A stretch of DNA of 38,691 nt, from the NCBI GenBank assembly GCA_900155495.1, contig FTLJ01000282.1, forward strand, positions 1 through 38,691. Reading direction: 5' to 3'. Made by a program: the position numbers and the translations under genes. Positions 21,721 to 30,928 of the stretch are shown here, in pieces. Source of the stretch: Porogramme epimiltina (Eukaryota; Basidiomycota; Agaricomycetes; Polyporales; Polyporaceae). The notes beneath the pieces are model-generated. The model was not told where the DNA came from, ran no database searches, and saw only the letters and a list, made by a program, of their open reading frames with translations. How positions within the stretch are numbered: the first letter of the stretch is position 1; each line of letters opens with the position of its first letter.

Positions 21721-24623
21721 TCAGCTACCATACCGCTCCCGAGCCTGGAAGGTTGTTAGCTCAGCCCGCACGGCGACAACGTGAGGTATATGCTTACAGA
21801 ATCCTTGACTAAATTAACATATCCGGTGTAGTCGCTGGCAAATTTATTGATGTCCTTTGCCTTACTCGCCCCCAACCCAACACCAGTGGCGTAAATCGCG
21901 GTTTGACTAGCACAACGTCAGACGTGCCCTTGGTGGACGGCGAAATCAAGAAAACCTACATGGGATCTACCCGGCCGTCTCCGTCAGTGCCAAGGCCCTG
22001 GCCCTCCTTCCAACCCATCATCTTCAGCAATTTGTTGCCGATGTTCTTATCGTCCTGTCCTGGGTTGAGCGGAGGAGGGGGCGGGGACGGCGGCGGCGGC
22101 GGGCCTTCAGATTTGCGCTTGGTTCCTGGACGGTCTACTGGCTCGGGACGAGGAACGTCAGGCTGGTTGTGCATGACGCGGCGCTCAGAGGCACGGTCGC
22201 GATACTTGGGCTGTTGCGACTCTTCTACCTTCGCTCGTGCGACGTTCGCCTTCTCCCGAGCAATCTCGCGCAAGTTGACGTCCTTGTAGTTTTTCTACAT
22301 GATAGAACGATTAGCGGATGTTGAGGTTGGGCTACCCTCCTGAGGCATACCTTATGAAGATCAGACTCCTTGTTATGTCGCTTCAGTTGATCAAGCGACT
22401 TGAACTGTCGTGCGCAGAGCAGACAGGTCATTGCAGCGGTGTCAGAAAACTCGAACTCCGTCTCGGGTTGCTGTGGCGTCTCCACTTTGACTTTCACCGG
22501 TTGCACTTTTACAACTACAGGTGCAGGGGCTTCCACCTAGCGAAATCGTGAATATATGCGTCACCAACGCGCATGCTTTGCACTCACCGGCTGTGCAGCT
22601 GGTAGTTCTTGCGGCGCGTCGTGATGCAGGACATCTTGCACTTGATTCCACTTGTTGATATTGTTTACAGTCTACCGATATGTCAGCCTTCCTCTAGTAC
22701 CGTAAGCTCTAGCAGTAGACGCACCTTCTTGCTAGCAATGAGAGGCGCGACTCTCTTAGCAGCGGCAACTACACCAGGCGGGACATCGTCAGCCAACCCG
22801 CGCATACGGTCGTCTCCCAACGGCGCGACAAACCCTTCGGATCTTCGGTCGTGTTCGCTTCATTCGTAGTTGCATCGCCTTCGCCTTCTGCCGCGTCGTC
22901 CATAGAGAAAGCTTGCGATAAAGGCGCGGGCTTTTTCGATGAACTAGCGCCGCCGGGCTTGCCGATTGAGAAACCACCCTTGAAGCTCAGGGTCACAGGC
23001 TTATCAGAGACAGGCAGGGCTGATGCCTCTGCCGGTGTCTGGGACACGTCTGCCAGGTCATGCGTTAAATCTCTAACCAGCTAGTCGCACGACAATGTCG
23101 TTACCTTTCTTCTTCTTCTCTTTCTTCTCCTTGGCGGCGGGCGCAGCGTTGTTCGAGGGCTTGGCCGACTCGTCGACTGTAAATTCCAATACGGCAGCAG
23201 TGGAACCTTCGTCCCAGTAACGAACCCACACGCCTTCCGCACCCCCCAGCGCAGTAGAAGACGCTAACGTTGCATCATCGTGCAGCGTATAGTCAGATTG
23301 CGGCTGGAAGGAGTATGGGTGCGCGAACGACGCCGCCACGGGCTTATCTGAGATGCGGAAGCCGTTGGGATGAAGCTGGCGAGACATGGTGGCTGCGAGG
23401 ACCACAGACGCGGACTAGGCGCATGCTGTCAACACTGTCACATAGAGGAGACGCGGCGGGACGCACCTCCACATCCACAAACTCGACAAATGCAAACCCC
23501 CAACTGGTCGTCGTGACCTTGTCCTTAATGAGGATGATCCTGCGCATGCCCCACGCACCCTCCTTGCCCGATCCCGAGCTCGTCTTCATCGCCTGTGCAA
23601 CAGCCTGTGGGCCCGAGAGCGGGTCGAGTCCGCGGAAGAGCAGTACTGGCGCCTGCGTGTTCCCGATGTCGCGCGTGCCGTCGTTCGTGGGTCCGCCGAA
23701 CGCTGCCTTCCGGCGGTCGCTGGGGGCAGCGCTCTGTGAAAAGTCGATCTTGACGCGACGCCCGTGCGGCGGGGCAGGGCTGCCTGCTTCGAGTGCTTGG
23801 TAGAACGCGGTGGTAGCGGACGCGCCGTGTGAGGCGGGAGGCGGGATTTGGATGAAGGGGAAGAGGGGGTCGACAAAAGCGCGTGCATGTTCGGTAGTGG
23901 TGAATTGGGCGAAGCCAAAGCCCTTGGAAATACCTGTTACGAGTCGTGTTTGGAGGAAGGTTCGTGCGGCGGTAGCACGGGCAGGATGTTGCGGGGGAAA
24001 GGCAAGGGGAGAAAAGAGTCGTCAATGCACTGCGGAACTATAGCAAGGGAGATGGGGCAAGTGCCTGTAGCTCTGTCTCGGATTATAGTGACCGACTCGA
24101 TGCTGCAGCCGTTGCTCGTGAGGTAAGCTTGCATCTGATATGCACAAATGAGATAGGATGAGTGTCGAGTCGGCTCTGGTCAAAGGAGTTGAGGGTGAGG
24201 TACGCACGTCGGACTCAGTGAAGTCAGGGTCGAGACCCAAGAAGATAACATGAGGGCTAGGGTCACTTGGAGAGAGCCGTTTCTTCTGGTACGTCCCTCC
24301 ACCACCCTTGTGGTGGAACCCGCCTTCATGGTATTGACCTTGTCCACCCTGGTCCCAGGATTGGCGGTTATCATAACTGTAGTCGTCGTAACCTTGAGAG
24401 GCGTCGTATCCCTGTAGCTTGGGACTGAGCCGAACATTCACGGTGCATGGCTGTAATGGCAGAGAGAGCGTACGCCGTCGTTGTACTTCCTGCGTTTAGA
24501 GTCGCTGTAGTAATCCTCGTCTCGCGAGGGCATTTGGTTATTGCCTTTGGGTCCAGGCTGCCAGGCGTTGTAGTCGTTATAGTCGGTTTGCTTTCCCTTG
24601 TCCCATTCTCTGTTGTAGGCCAT
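21721..24623 (-). CDS. RBM5/RBM10-like splicing factor (RRM, C2H2, G-patch)
   Basis: Probable spliceosome-associated RNA-binding protein of 732 aa. Twelve exons: 24623-24474, 24411-24208, 24134-24065, 23933-23467, 23414-23105, 23049-22834, 22768-22725, 22671-22588, 22536-22351, 22294-21960, 21906-21798, 21744-21721. The N-terminus is Tyr/Asp/Gly-rich. RRM1 starts at HVIFLGLDPDFTESD (~102) and has RDRATGISKGFGFAQF. RRM2 starts at APVLLFRGLDPL (~235). A C2H2 finger (CLLCARQF..RH..H) lies near 550-577. A G-patch (MGWKEGQGLG) lies near 668. It ends ARERYGS. This is the RBM5/6/10 order, but I see no RanBP2 zinc finger between the RRMs and no OCRE repeats. Intron 3 (24064-23934) has a GC donor. The last exon is 24 nt. 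Confidence 0.85.
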
Positions 24624-24744
24624 GACGTGCTGAAGCCAGAGCGGAAATTGAACAAAGAGGGAGCTGGTGGTGTGGGGAGGAGATGGTGGAAGAGGGTCAA
24701 GAGACGGGCGCCTGTGTACGGCAACAACTGAGACTGCATCCACC
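24624..24744. promoter_or_regulatory. Very short divergent promoter, RBM5-like / NDUFB4-like
   Basis: Only 121 bp separate the two start codons. Both core promoters and both 5' leaders must fit here, or the transcripts overlap. The stretch is purine-rich on the plus strand and has no TATA box. Confidence 0.5.
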
Positions 24745-25227
24745 ATGGCTGGTCACGGTCAGTCGTCCTTCTTGCCCGTCCTTGTCCTCCATTGACCCTT
24801 CTTTTCACCTATGCAGGGTACACGAAGGTGAATTATCACATTTGGGATGGCGTTTAGAGGCCTTTGTCTGACACGAGTGCGGTGCAGCTTGACCCCGCCG
24901 TTGAGCGGTGGAACACCATGGTGCGTGGCCTCGTCCCTCAGTCCGGTCACACGTTTTCTTAGTTCCGGCTCCCAATAGCGCGAGGCGGTGTACCGGCACT
25001 TCCGCTTCAACTCAAGGACAGCACGCCAGTCCATCCTTGGCATGGTTGTCTTCCCTCTAGCCGTCTTCGCGATTGCATACAACCAGGATGTGCGTGATAC
25101 CAATCCTTCTGATACATAAACCGCGCATATCTCATCGAATTGTTCGTAGATGAGGTGGGAGTGGGCTGGGAGGCGCAAGTCGGAGACTCTTGCTCGCAAT
25201 CCGCCCGCACCCGAGGCGTCTGATTAG
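24745..25227 (+). CDS. Mitochondrial complex I subunit NDUFB4/B15-like
   Basis: Small accessory subunit of NADH:ubiquinone oxidoreductase, 81 aa. Exons: 24745-24757, 24817-24827, 24888-24920, 24979-25089, 25150-25227. The spliced N-terminus (MAGHGYTKLDPAVERWNTMR) matches the pattern I recall for fungal NDUFB4 proteins (MAGH, then LDP-A-ERW--MRE). Next come HFRFNSRTAR, one transmembrane helix (ILGMVVFPLAVFAIAY) and a basic tail ending RRKSETLARNPPAPEASD. The first two exons are only 13 and 11 nt, and no open frame alone reveals the gene. Exon lengths sum to 246 nt, in frame throughout. It ends 82 bp from the COQ7 stop, so the 3' ends probably overlap. Confidence 0.75.
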
Positions 25228-25309
25228 TGGGGGTTCATTACGGCGGCCAGTACGGCCTCAAATACTACGGTACGATGTACATCCTCTGTGCAAGCATATC
25301 CAGCGCCCT

Positions 25310-26113
25310 CTAGAACCTCTTGCACAACTCTATTGCGACCTTGCACCCTGTCCCAACGACTGTGCTCAACAATGCATGGGCCGGGGCTTTCTGGGAGTCG
25401 TTCTCCACTGCTATATCCAAATGCTCAAGCTCGTCGTCCCGGAACTCTTTTATGACTTTACGAAGGAGGGGAATACTGGGGTGATCGTCGGGGAGCTGTT
25501 CTAGGGCCTTCAGTTGGCTAGAGGGTGGTGGGTCAGGAAGGAGATGGTGAAACGGGTGGGACCGGGACGAACTCGTCATAGTGCTCGCCGATGACCGTCT
25601 CGACGGCCTCTGTGCAGGCCATGGCGGCTTCCTTTCCCATCAAAGCCGTGATAGCCCCGAGGCCGTATCCTCCGAGGCGGGCGACCTCCCAAAGGATGGT
25701 TGGACGGACATGATGCTGAAGCTGCATTTTGTTCATGACAGCAAGGTGCTTTTTCTCTTGGTCCCACATCTCCTGCACAAGAGGGTTAAGGCGTGGGTCA
25801 CGAGAAATAATACCGTAGTGCTTGCTTGGATGAGAGGCCCAGTGACGGGGTCGCGACCGAGGACGTCATGCTGCCCCTTGTATATCCAGTTTGCGGCGAG
25901 TTCCCCCGCTTGATCGACTCGTAGCGCAGTTTCTATCTCGTGTCTTAATTCTGGAGGGATTGCATTAGGTGTAGTAGCGACTGATGGCTCTTGTGCGCGT
26001 GCTGGGTCAAGGTAGACACTGGAGGCGAGGGAGGGGTGGGCAGCCGTAGCAAGCGTGCGTCGGAGAGCGAAGGAGGCAGAGCGAAGAGGGGCAGAGCGTG
26101 CTGGCGAAAACAT
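25310..26113 (-). CDS. COQ7: COQ7 demethoxyubiquinone hydroxylase
   Basis: Carboxylate-bridged diiron monooxygenase that hydroxylates demethoxyubiquinone, the penultimate step of ubiquinone synthesis, on the matrix side of the inner membrane. Exons: 26113-25826, 25772-25573, 25517-25310; 231 aa. The N-terminus (MFSPARSAPLRSASFALRRT) is a mitochondrial presequence. Diiron ligands appear in order: Glu in VDQAGELAA (~71), ExxH in DQEKKH (102-105), EAVETVIGEHYD, and DDELEHLD. The first intron is drawn with a GC donor (CAA|GCAAGC), which restores family spacing between LIQ and EMWDQEKKH. A GT donor 12 nt downstream keeps frame and would insert ASTT. With NDUFB4 next door, two respiratory-chain genes lie tail to tail. 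Confidence 0.94.
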
Positions 26114-26378
26114 GGGCGTAAAGGACTGAGAATTATGAGAAGCGTAGAGTATGGGAATGTCTAGACGAGCGGGAGTGGGAGCAGAAGACACATTGGACGA
26201 GGGACCCTCCCGGTCGCTGCTCCCAAAGGCCCCGACGCTGTCCGTCCGGGCGCCCGCACCGGCGTGCTGCTGACTAAGCAGACGCGAGGCGTGTCCTGGG
26301 ACGCGTTCGTCTCGCACCGAGCCACACCTCTCTCCTTCTCTTTCAACCGCAGCGTTCGTTGTACATTCTTCGCGCACG
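26114..26378. promoter_or_regulatory. Divergent promoter COQ7 / two-motif small protein
   Basis: Gap of 265 bp between divergent starts. C/T-rich sequence (about 26320-26350) precedes the plus-strand start. No TATA box or recognised site was found. Confidence 0.45.
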
Positions 26379-27448
26379 ATGTCCTCGTACGTGCCTCCGC
26401 GTGTCTGCCGCTTGCCGCGTCGCGTCTAACGAATCTTCGCTTCTCTCCGCGTGCGGCTACAGCACCTTCACTCCCTCCACAGCGGTCGATCATTCCAAGG
26501 AGCGCGACTGGTCCGCCCAACTTGGTGTGTCCTGCGTCCTCCCTGACACCGTTGCCTACTTCTAATATTCGAGATCATAGGAATGCTCGACTGGGATAAC
26601 ACAAACATCGTCTTCACCAAGCGTTCCCTCCTTGAATTCCTCAAGTAAGTTGCGCATATCACGAACTTCATCGACGATGATGCACCCGCTAAGAGGAGGG
26701 TCCGCCCCGTATTAGATACGCCGGCGTAACCGTCGACCCCAACTTCACCAACATCCAGAAGCTGCCGCGTATGTTCTTCCGTTTGCCCTTTGTCCTCCCT
26801 GCTCACATTCCTTGACTTGTCGTATTTAGGCTACGCTCAGTTTGGCAAGCTTACGGCTGGTGCGGCCCCCGCCAGCGAAGACTCCACTGCAAGCTCTGCG
26901 CCCGTAGCAGCTGCTCCCGCTGCATCGTCGGCGGCATCCGACTTCAAGCCGACACGGCGCGTCCGTGAGGCCCCCGGCGGCGCGCACACCAACATCTTCG
27001 GCTACAACGACGATGACGATGCGCTCGCCGGGGCTCCGCCAAAGGTAGGCAGGCGTAATGCTGTCTTGTGGAAATAGTTGTTGACGCTGATCACATTTCT
27101 TCGCTCAGGCGGACGACGCCATCAGTCCTTCCGCGAGCGCAGACTCGCAGGCGGAAGATACAAAGTGGGTGTCAGACATTACCTCTGTGTGGATTATGCC
27201 GCTAACGAGTAGGATTGGTCCGCAGGAGAGGGGGTGTAGCGGGCCTCTGGGACGGCCCAACCAACAACAATGGCTTCAAGCCCACACGCCGGTACGTGTC
27301 GATCCACCCGAAGCGAGAGTGTAAGCTTATTCTAGTTGTGTGCAGAGTGCGCGAAATGCCCGGTGGCAAGGACAGCATTTCTGGAGTGAGTTCCTCGGTT
27401 TGTGAAGCTTTGCATTGGAACTTATATCATCATGCCCAGTTATTCTGA
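26379..27448 (+). CDS. Small protein with two Jupiter/SPIRAL1-like PGG motifs
   Basis: I do not recognise a named fungal family. Nine exons: 26379-26386, 26463-26524, 26581-26644, 26716-26768, 26830-27044, 27109-27164, 27226-27291, 27346-27385, 27440-27448; 190 aa. The first exon is 8 nt and the last 9 nt. The N-terminus contains ERDWSAQLGMLDWDNTNIVF. An Ala/Ser-rich linker leads to FKPTRRVREAPGGAHTNIFG (~residues 104-123) and a second copy, FKPTRRVREMPGGKDSISG, which is followed only by LF. Both resemble the R-V-x-x-PGG-x-S/T-x-IFG motif of animal Jupiter/HN1 and plant SPIRAL1 microtubule-associated proteins. A microtubule or cytoskeletal role is inference. The final exon LF completes the motif as in SPIRAL1 C-termini. 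Confidence 0.7.
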
Positions 27449-27610
27449 GTGGATCGGACTCGTTGAACGAGCGTGAATGGTGCAAAGAAGGTCGGGGTGC
27501 AAATGCCGGAATTTCTTGTAAAATTAATTATCGCTCTCCAATGGAACGTTCTCATTCATCATAGTAAATGTGAACGCCGCGGGTGCGAAGAAAAAATGGC
27601 GCGTCGGTGG

Positions 27611-27614
27611 AAAA
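27611..27614 (-). terminator. RNA polymerase III terminator of tRNA-Leu
   Basis: TTTT on the minus strand begins 4 nt past the tRNA 3' end, the usual Pol III stop signal. Confidence 0.8.
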
Positions 27615-27617
27615 GCA

Positions 27618-27712
27618 TGGTGGCGGCGAGGTTCGAACTCGCGCGGGATTGCTCCCATCGGGAATCAAGAAATCTTAAATCCGACGCCTTAGACCAACTC
27701 GGCCACGCCACC
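27618..27712 (-). tRNA. tRNA-Leu, probable anticodon TAA, with small intron
   Basis: Read on the minus strand the 95-nt gene folds as a class II tRNA. The acceptor GGTGGCG pairs with CGCCACC, with discriminator A. The D arm contains TGGCCGAGTTGG (A box). The variable arm is TGGGAGCAATCCC, and the T arm GCGAG-TTCGAAC-CTCGC contains the B box. The anticodon stem only closes if about 11 nt after position 37 are removed; this puts TAA at the anticodon, with one A-C mismatch. No 3' CCA is encoded, as normal in eukaryotes. The anticodon depends on intron placement. Confidence 0.88.
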
Positions 27713-28275
27713 TTTCACATCTACGCGCTCAGTGGCCAATATATATGTAGCTGGGTCTTTCGGACTCTGATCGACCCTGGAAAGGCTAGGCCAAACCTAC
27801 AAACGCTAAATCAACTCTATCGCAATAGTTCGCACCAGCGGCCATTATGATGCGATATGGCGAGGGCATAGTAGGTAGGATTGTCCTACAATGACATGAT
27901 ATCGTTCTAGTGGCGACACGCGCTTGTGCCAGACGACATTGTCATGACGTAACACGCATTACTATCAGCACTGGCTGTACTTATTGCGGAACGGATGGGG
28001 GCTTCCGCTGAATGACGCGGAATAAGGCCTTAGACCTCCGGAATCTGTCAGACTCTCGTGTGCTATGAATGCCGCAAGGCTTTCCCTGTCCATTGGTATC
28101 CTGTTTCGTACGGTAAGAGCTACTGGTGTAGCTTGGTCAAACTATTAAGAACGCTGTTGTGGTGTAAGAACCGTAAATGGCCCGAAAAATCTCGCTATCG
28201 CAAGAGCAATAAACCGAAGTATACAATACAGTAATAAAGTACAGCAGCCAGTCCGCCCGAGCGCCCGCTCGGAAT
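27713..28275. other. Intergenic region, 563 bp, no gene seen
   Basis: Lies between the tRNA 5' end and the stop of the MET30-like gene. It is comparatively AT-rich. No frame has conserved features and no repeat was seen. The 169 bp on the other side of the tRNA (27449-27617) are likewise empty. Confidence 0.5.
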
Positions 28276-30928
28276 CTAATCGCTGAAGCTCCAGACGCGC
28301 ACGTCGCCGTCGTCGCTGCCGGACACGATCTTGTCCTCGCCGAGGGCGATGCACGTCACCGCGCCGCGGTGTCCCACGAGCGTCGCGTCGCAGGTGCCCT
28401 GGTGTGTCCAGATCTGGGCGGGGATATCAGTGCCGTGCGCGCGCAAAGACACGAGGAGACAGACCTTGATCGTGCGGTCGTGACTACCGCTCACGAGCCG
28501 CAGCTTGTCGCTCTCGACGGCCCACACGCCCTCGATGTGCCCGAAGAGCGTGCGCGTGACCTTGCCCGCGTCGATGTCCCAAAGCTTGATCGTGTTGTCG
28601 AGCGAGCCCGAGACGAGCACCGGCTTCTGGCGGGTCACGACCGCGGCGCGCTCCGCCGTCGGCCGCCGCGACAGCGCGGGCGTGCCCGCCGCGGACGGGT
28701 CGGGGGAGAACGGCGTGCGCGACGACGACGCGTGGGGGTGCGGCGCCGCGTGGGAGGGGGGCGCGTCTTGCGCGTCTCCCTCGGTGTCGGAGCCGTCGGT
28801 GGGGGGCGCCTCGACCTCCTCGTCGACCATGATGAGCTTGAGCGTCTGCACCTGCCCGACATGGCCCTTGAGCATGCGCACGCACGTGCGCGCGGCGAGG
28901 TCCCAGAGGCGGATCGTGCCGTCGTCGGAGGCGGAGAAGAGCATCTTGCCGGGGTCGATCTGTGGCGCGCTGTGCGCGCCCGCTGCGGCGGACCCACACG
29001 GCACGAGCGCGTCCGCGGGTGCGGGCACGGGCGCGGAGTCGCACGAGGATGGCGGCGCGTTGGTGTCCCAGATCTGGACGGCGTTCACCCAGTCGCAGTG
29101 CCCGCGGAGCGTGAAGCACTCGCCGGTGCGGAAGTTCCAGACCTTGACGGTGCGGTCGACGGAGCCGGACACGAGGATGTTCGAGTCGAACCGGAGGCAG
29201 ACGACGCCCTCGGAGTGGCCCTCGAGCACCTTGAGGCACTGGCCCGTGCGCCAATTCCAGACGCGCATCGTATGGTCCATGCTGCCCGTGATGAGCTTCG
29301 CCTCGTCGAATTGGAGTGCGCGGATCGCGCGCGTGTGACCGGAGAGACAGTGTACCTCCGTGCCCGTCTCCAGATTCCATACCCGCGCAGTGCGATCGTA
29401 GGAGCCGGTGATAAGGACGGGGAAGGCGGGATGAGACAGCGACTCTGAGAACTGGAGGCACATGACGCCGTCCGTGTGGCCCTTGAGGGTGCGGACCGTA
29501 CATCGACCGCGCCGCCAATTTCGTTCGATGGTAAGGCGTTCACAGTAGACGTCTTTCCACGGCCGAGTAAGTAGGTCGTCCTTCCGGGCTTTCGACGAGG
29601 TGGGTGCAATGAGCGGATTGGAAGAAGGGTGCGGGGGGTCGTGGGGAGAAGAGGAGGGTGAACGAGGTGACATGGCAGGAGTAGCAAGGTGTGAACTGTG
29701 TTCGTACGGATCTGTCCTCTGTTTCTTGGAAGAACATGAAGGCTCCTCGTCCAGGCGGCGCTTGAGATGTGAGTGTGCGGATGCTGCCGACGGCTGGCTC
29801 TGGGGGATGGCGGGGGAAGGACAGGGCGATGCAGATGGGGGAGGAGAAGGGAGACGAACGGCACGGCGCTTCTCCAGGATGGGCAGACCCCAGCCACACT
29901 TGAGACACTTCTGACCGATGTGCTGTTCACATATGCCGCGCCAGAGGATGTCATCATCAGCAAGGCTCTTCCATTGCCTGTTGACCTGCGCAGCGCGACA
30001 GAGGGATGTTGCGTCGAGATAGCCGAGGACTTTGAGCGCAACCTCGCGGGGAAGGACGAAGAATGGGTCTATGCGGATCAAATTGCCGAGCTGCTCTGAG
30101 AGGAGGGAGAGTTGGGAGAAGCAGCACATGGTGAGAAGGCCGCTGAGAATAAGGGCGCGGCGGGGATGGGGAGAAGAGGAGAAGTTGGACCATATGGTGG
30201 AGACGGCTTCGCGCTCTAGGACGGGAAGCGCGTCTAAGGCCTGAAAACGAGCGGGGACGCATTAGTTACGTCAAACGCTAGGGCGATATCAAAGGATGGA
30301 GAAGGGACGAAAAACAGCGGGTCGCGCGCATATTTGGGAGCGCACAAGCCTTGGGCACCCCCACTGACAACCAGACGACCGCGCGCGATGTGCAGCGAGC
30401 TGGAGGGGAGGGAGTGCGAAAGGCACAGAATGTAGAGCACAAAATTATTGTGGCAAGTATGTGGAAAGGTAGAAAATACGGAAGGCGTATCAAGTGCGGT
30501 AGAGCGCTCGGGAAGGGGGTGAAAGCCGCCGTGATAAAGATGGGAGGATAGATGAGAGAGGACGGACGGACCTGCTGGAGCTTGAGGTTGGTGCCCTCAT
30601 CGGCCATCCTTTGGTGGCGGACGCAGAGTTTGCGAGCGGGGGGCTGTGTGCGCATCTGTGCGTCGCCGACAAAAAGAGGAGCTTGTCGCGGGGAAGAGAC
30701 GTCCTTGGCGACGGTTTGGGGAGATGCGTTGGGGGAGACGATGGCGGGGGCGTCGAAGGTTGTGGAGGAGGCGGGGGGAGGAGTGGGGGAGCGGGAGCAG
30801 GGCGTATTTGAGGCGAGGCGGGGCGGGGGGGTGGGGGCGCAGAGGGNNGGATTGGGGGGGGGGGGGGGGGGGGGGATGGTGTCGCAGAGTGCGCCTGCGC
30901 TGCCCGCGGGAAGCGAGGCGGCGGACAT
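28276..30928 (-). CDS. F-box/WD40 protein, MET30/sconB-like SCF ubiquitin ligase subunit
   Basis: Substrate receptor of an SCF ubiquitin ligase; yeast MET30 and Aspergillus sconB repress sulfur assimilation by targeting the Met4/MetR activator. Exons: 30928-30572, 30240-28465, 28413-28276; 756 aa. The N-terminal motif RHQRMADEGTNLKLQQ followed by ALDALPVLEREAVSTIWSNF and TMCCFSQLSLLSEQLGNLIR is the MET30/sconB hallmark. The F-box follows (PREVALKVLGYLDATSLCRA). Seven WD40 repeats fill the C-terminal half, with a low-complexity insert between repeats 5 and 6. Intron 1 is unusually long (331 nt). Codons 27-28 are unknown (NN), next to a proline run coded by a G22 tract. Intron 2 (51 nt) has no stop and keeps frame. 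A TCACGTG box lies upstream. Confidence 0.92.
30847..30875. repeat. Assembly ambiguity (NN) beside a G22 homopolymer
   Basis: Two N bases at 30847-30848 are followed by an uninterrupted run of 22 G at 30854-30875. The run is read as proline codons in exon 1 of the MET30-like gene. Length of such a run is unreliable in short-read assemblies, so the true number of prolines and even the local frame are uncertain. Confidence 0.9.

Noticed and set aside
22770..22840. Apparent frameshift in the RBM5-like gene
   Set aside because: A 65-nt GT-AG intron (22833-22769, with GCTGAC branch site) joins the two frames in phase 1, so no sequencing error or pseudogenisation is needed.
28369..29448. Plus-strand frame of 359 codons opposite the WD40 repeats, and a second minus-strand frame at 28484-29518
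   Set aside because: Both are alternative-frame shadows of the MET30-like gene; their regular appearance reflects the underlying WD40 repeats.
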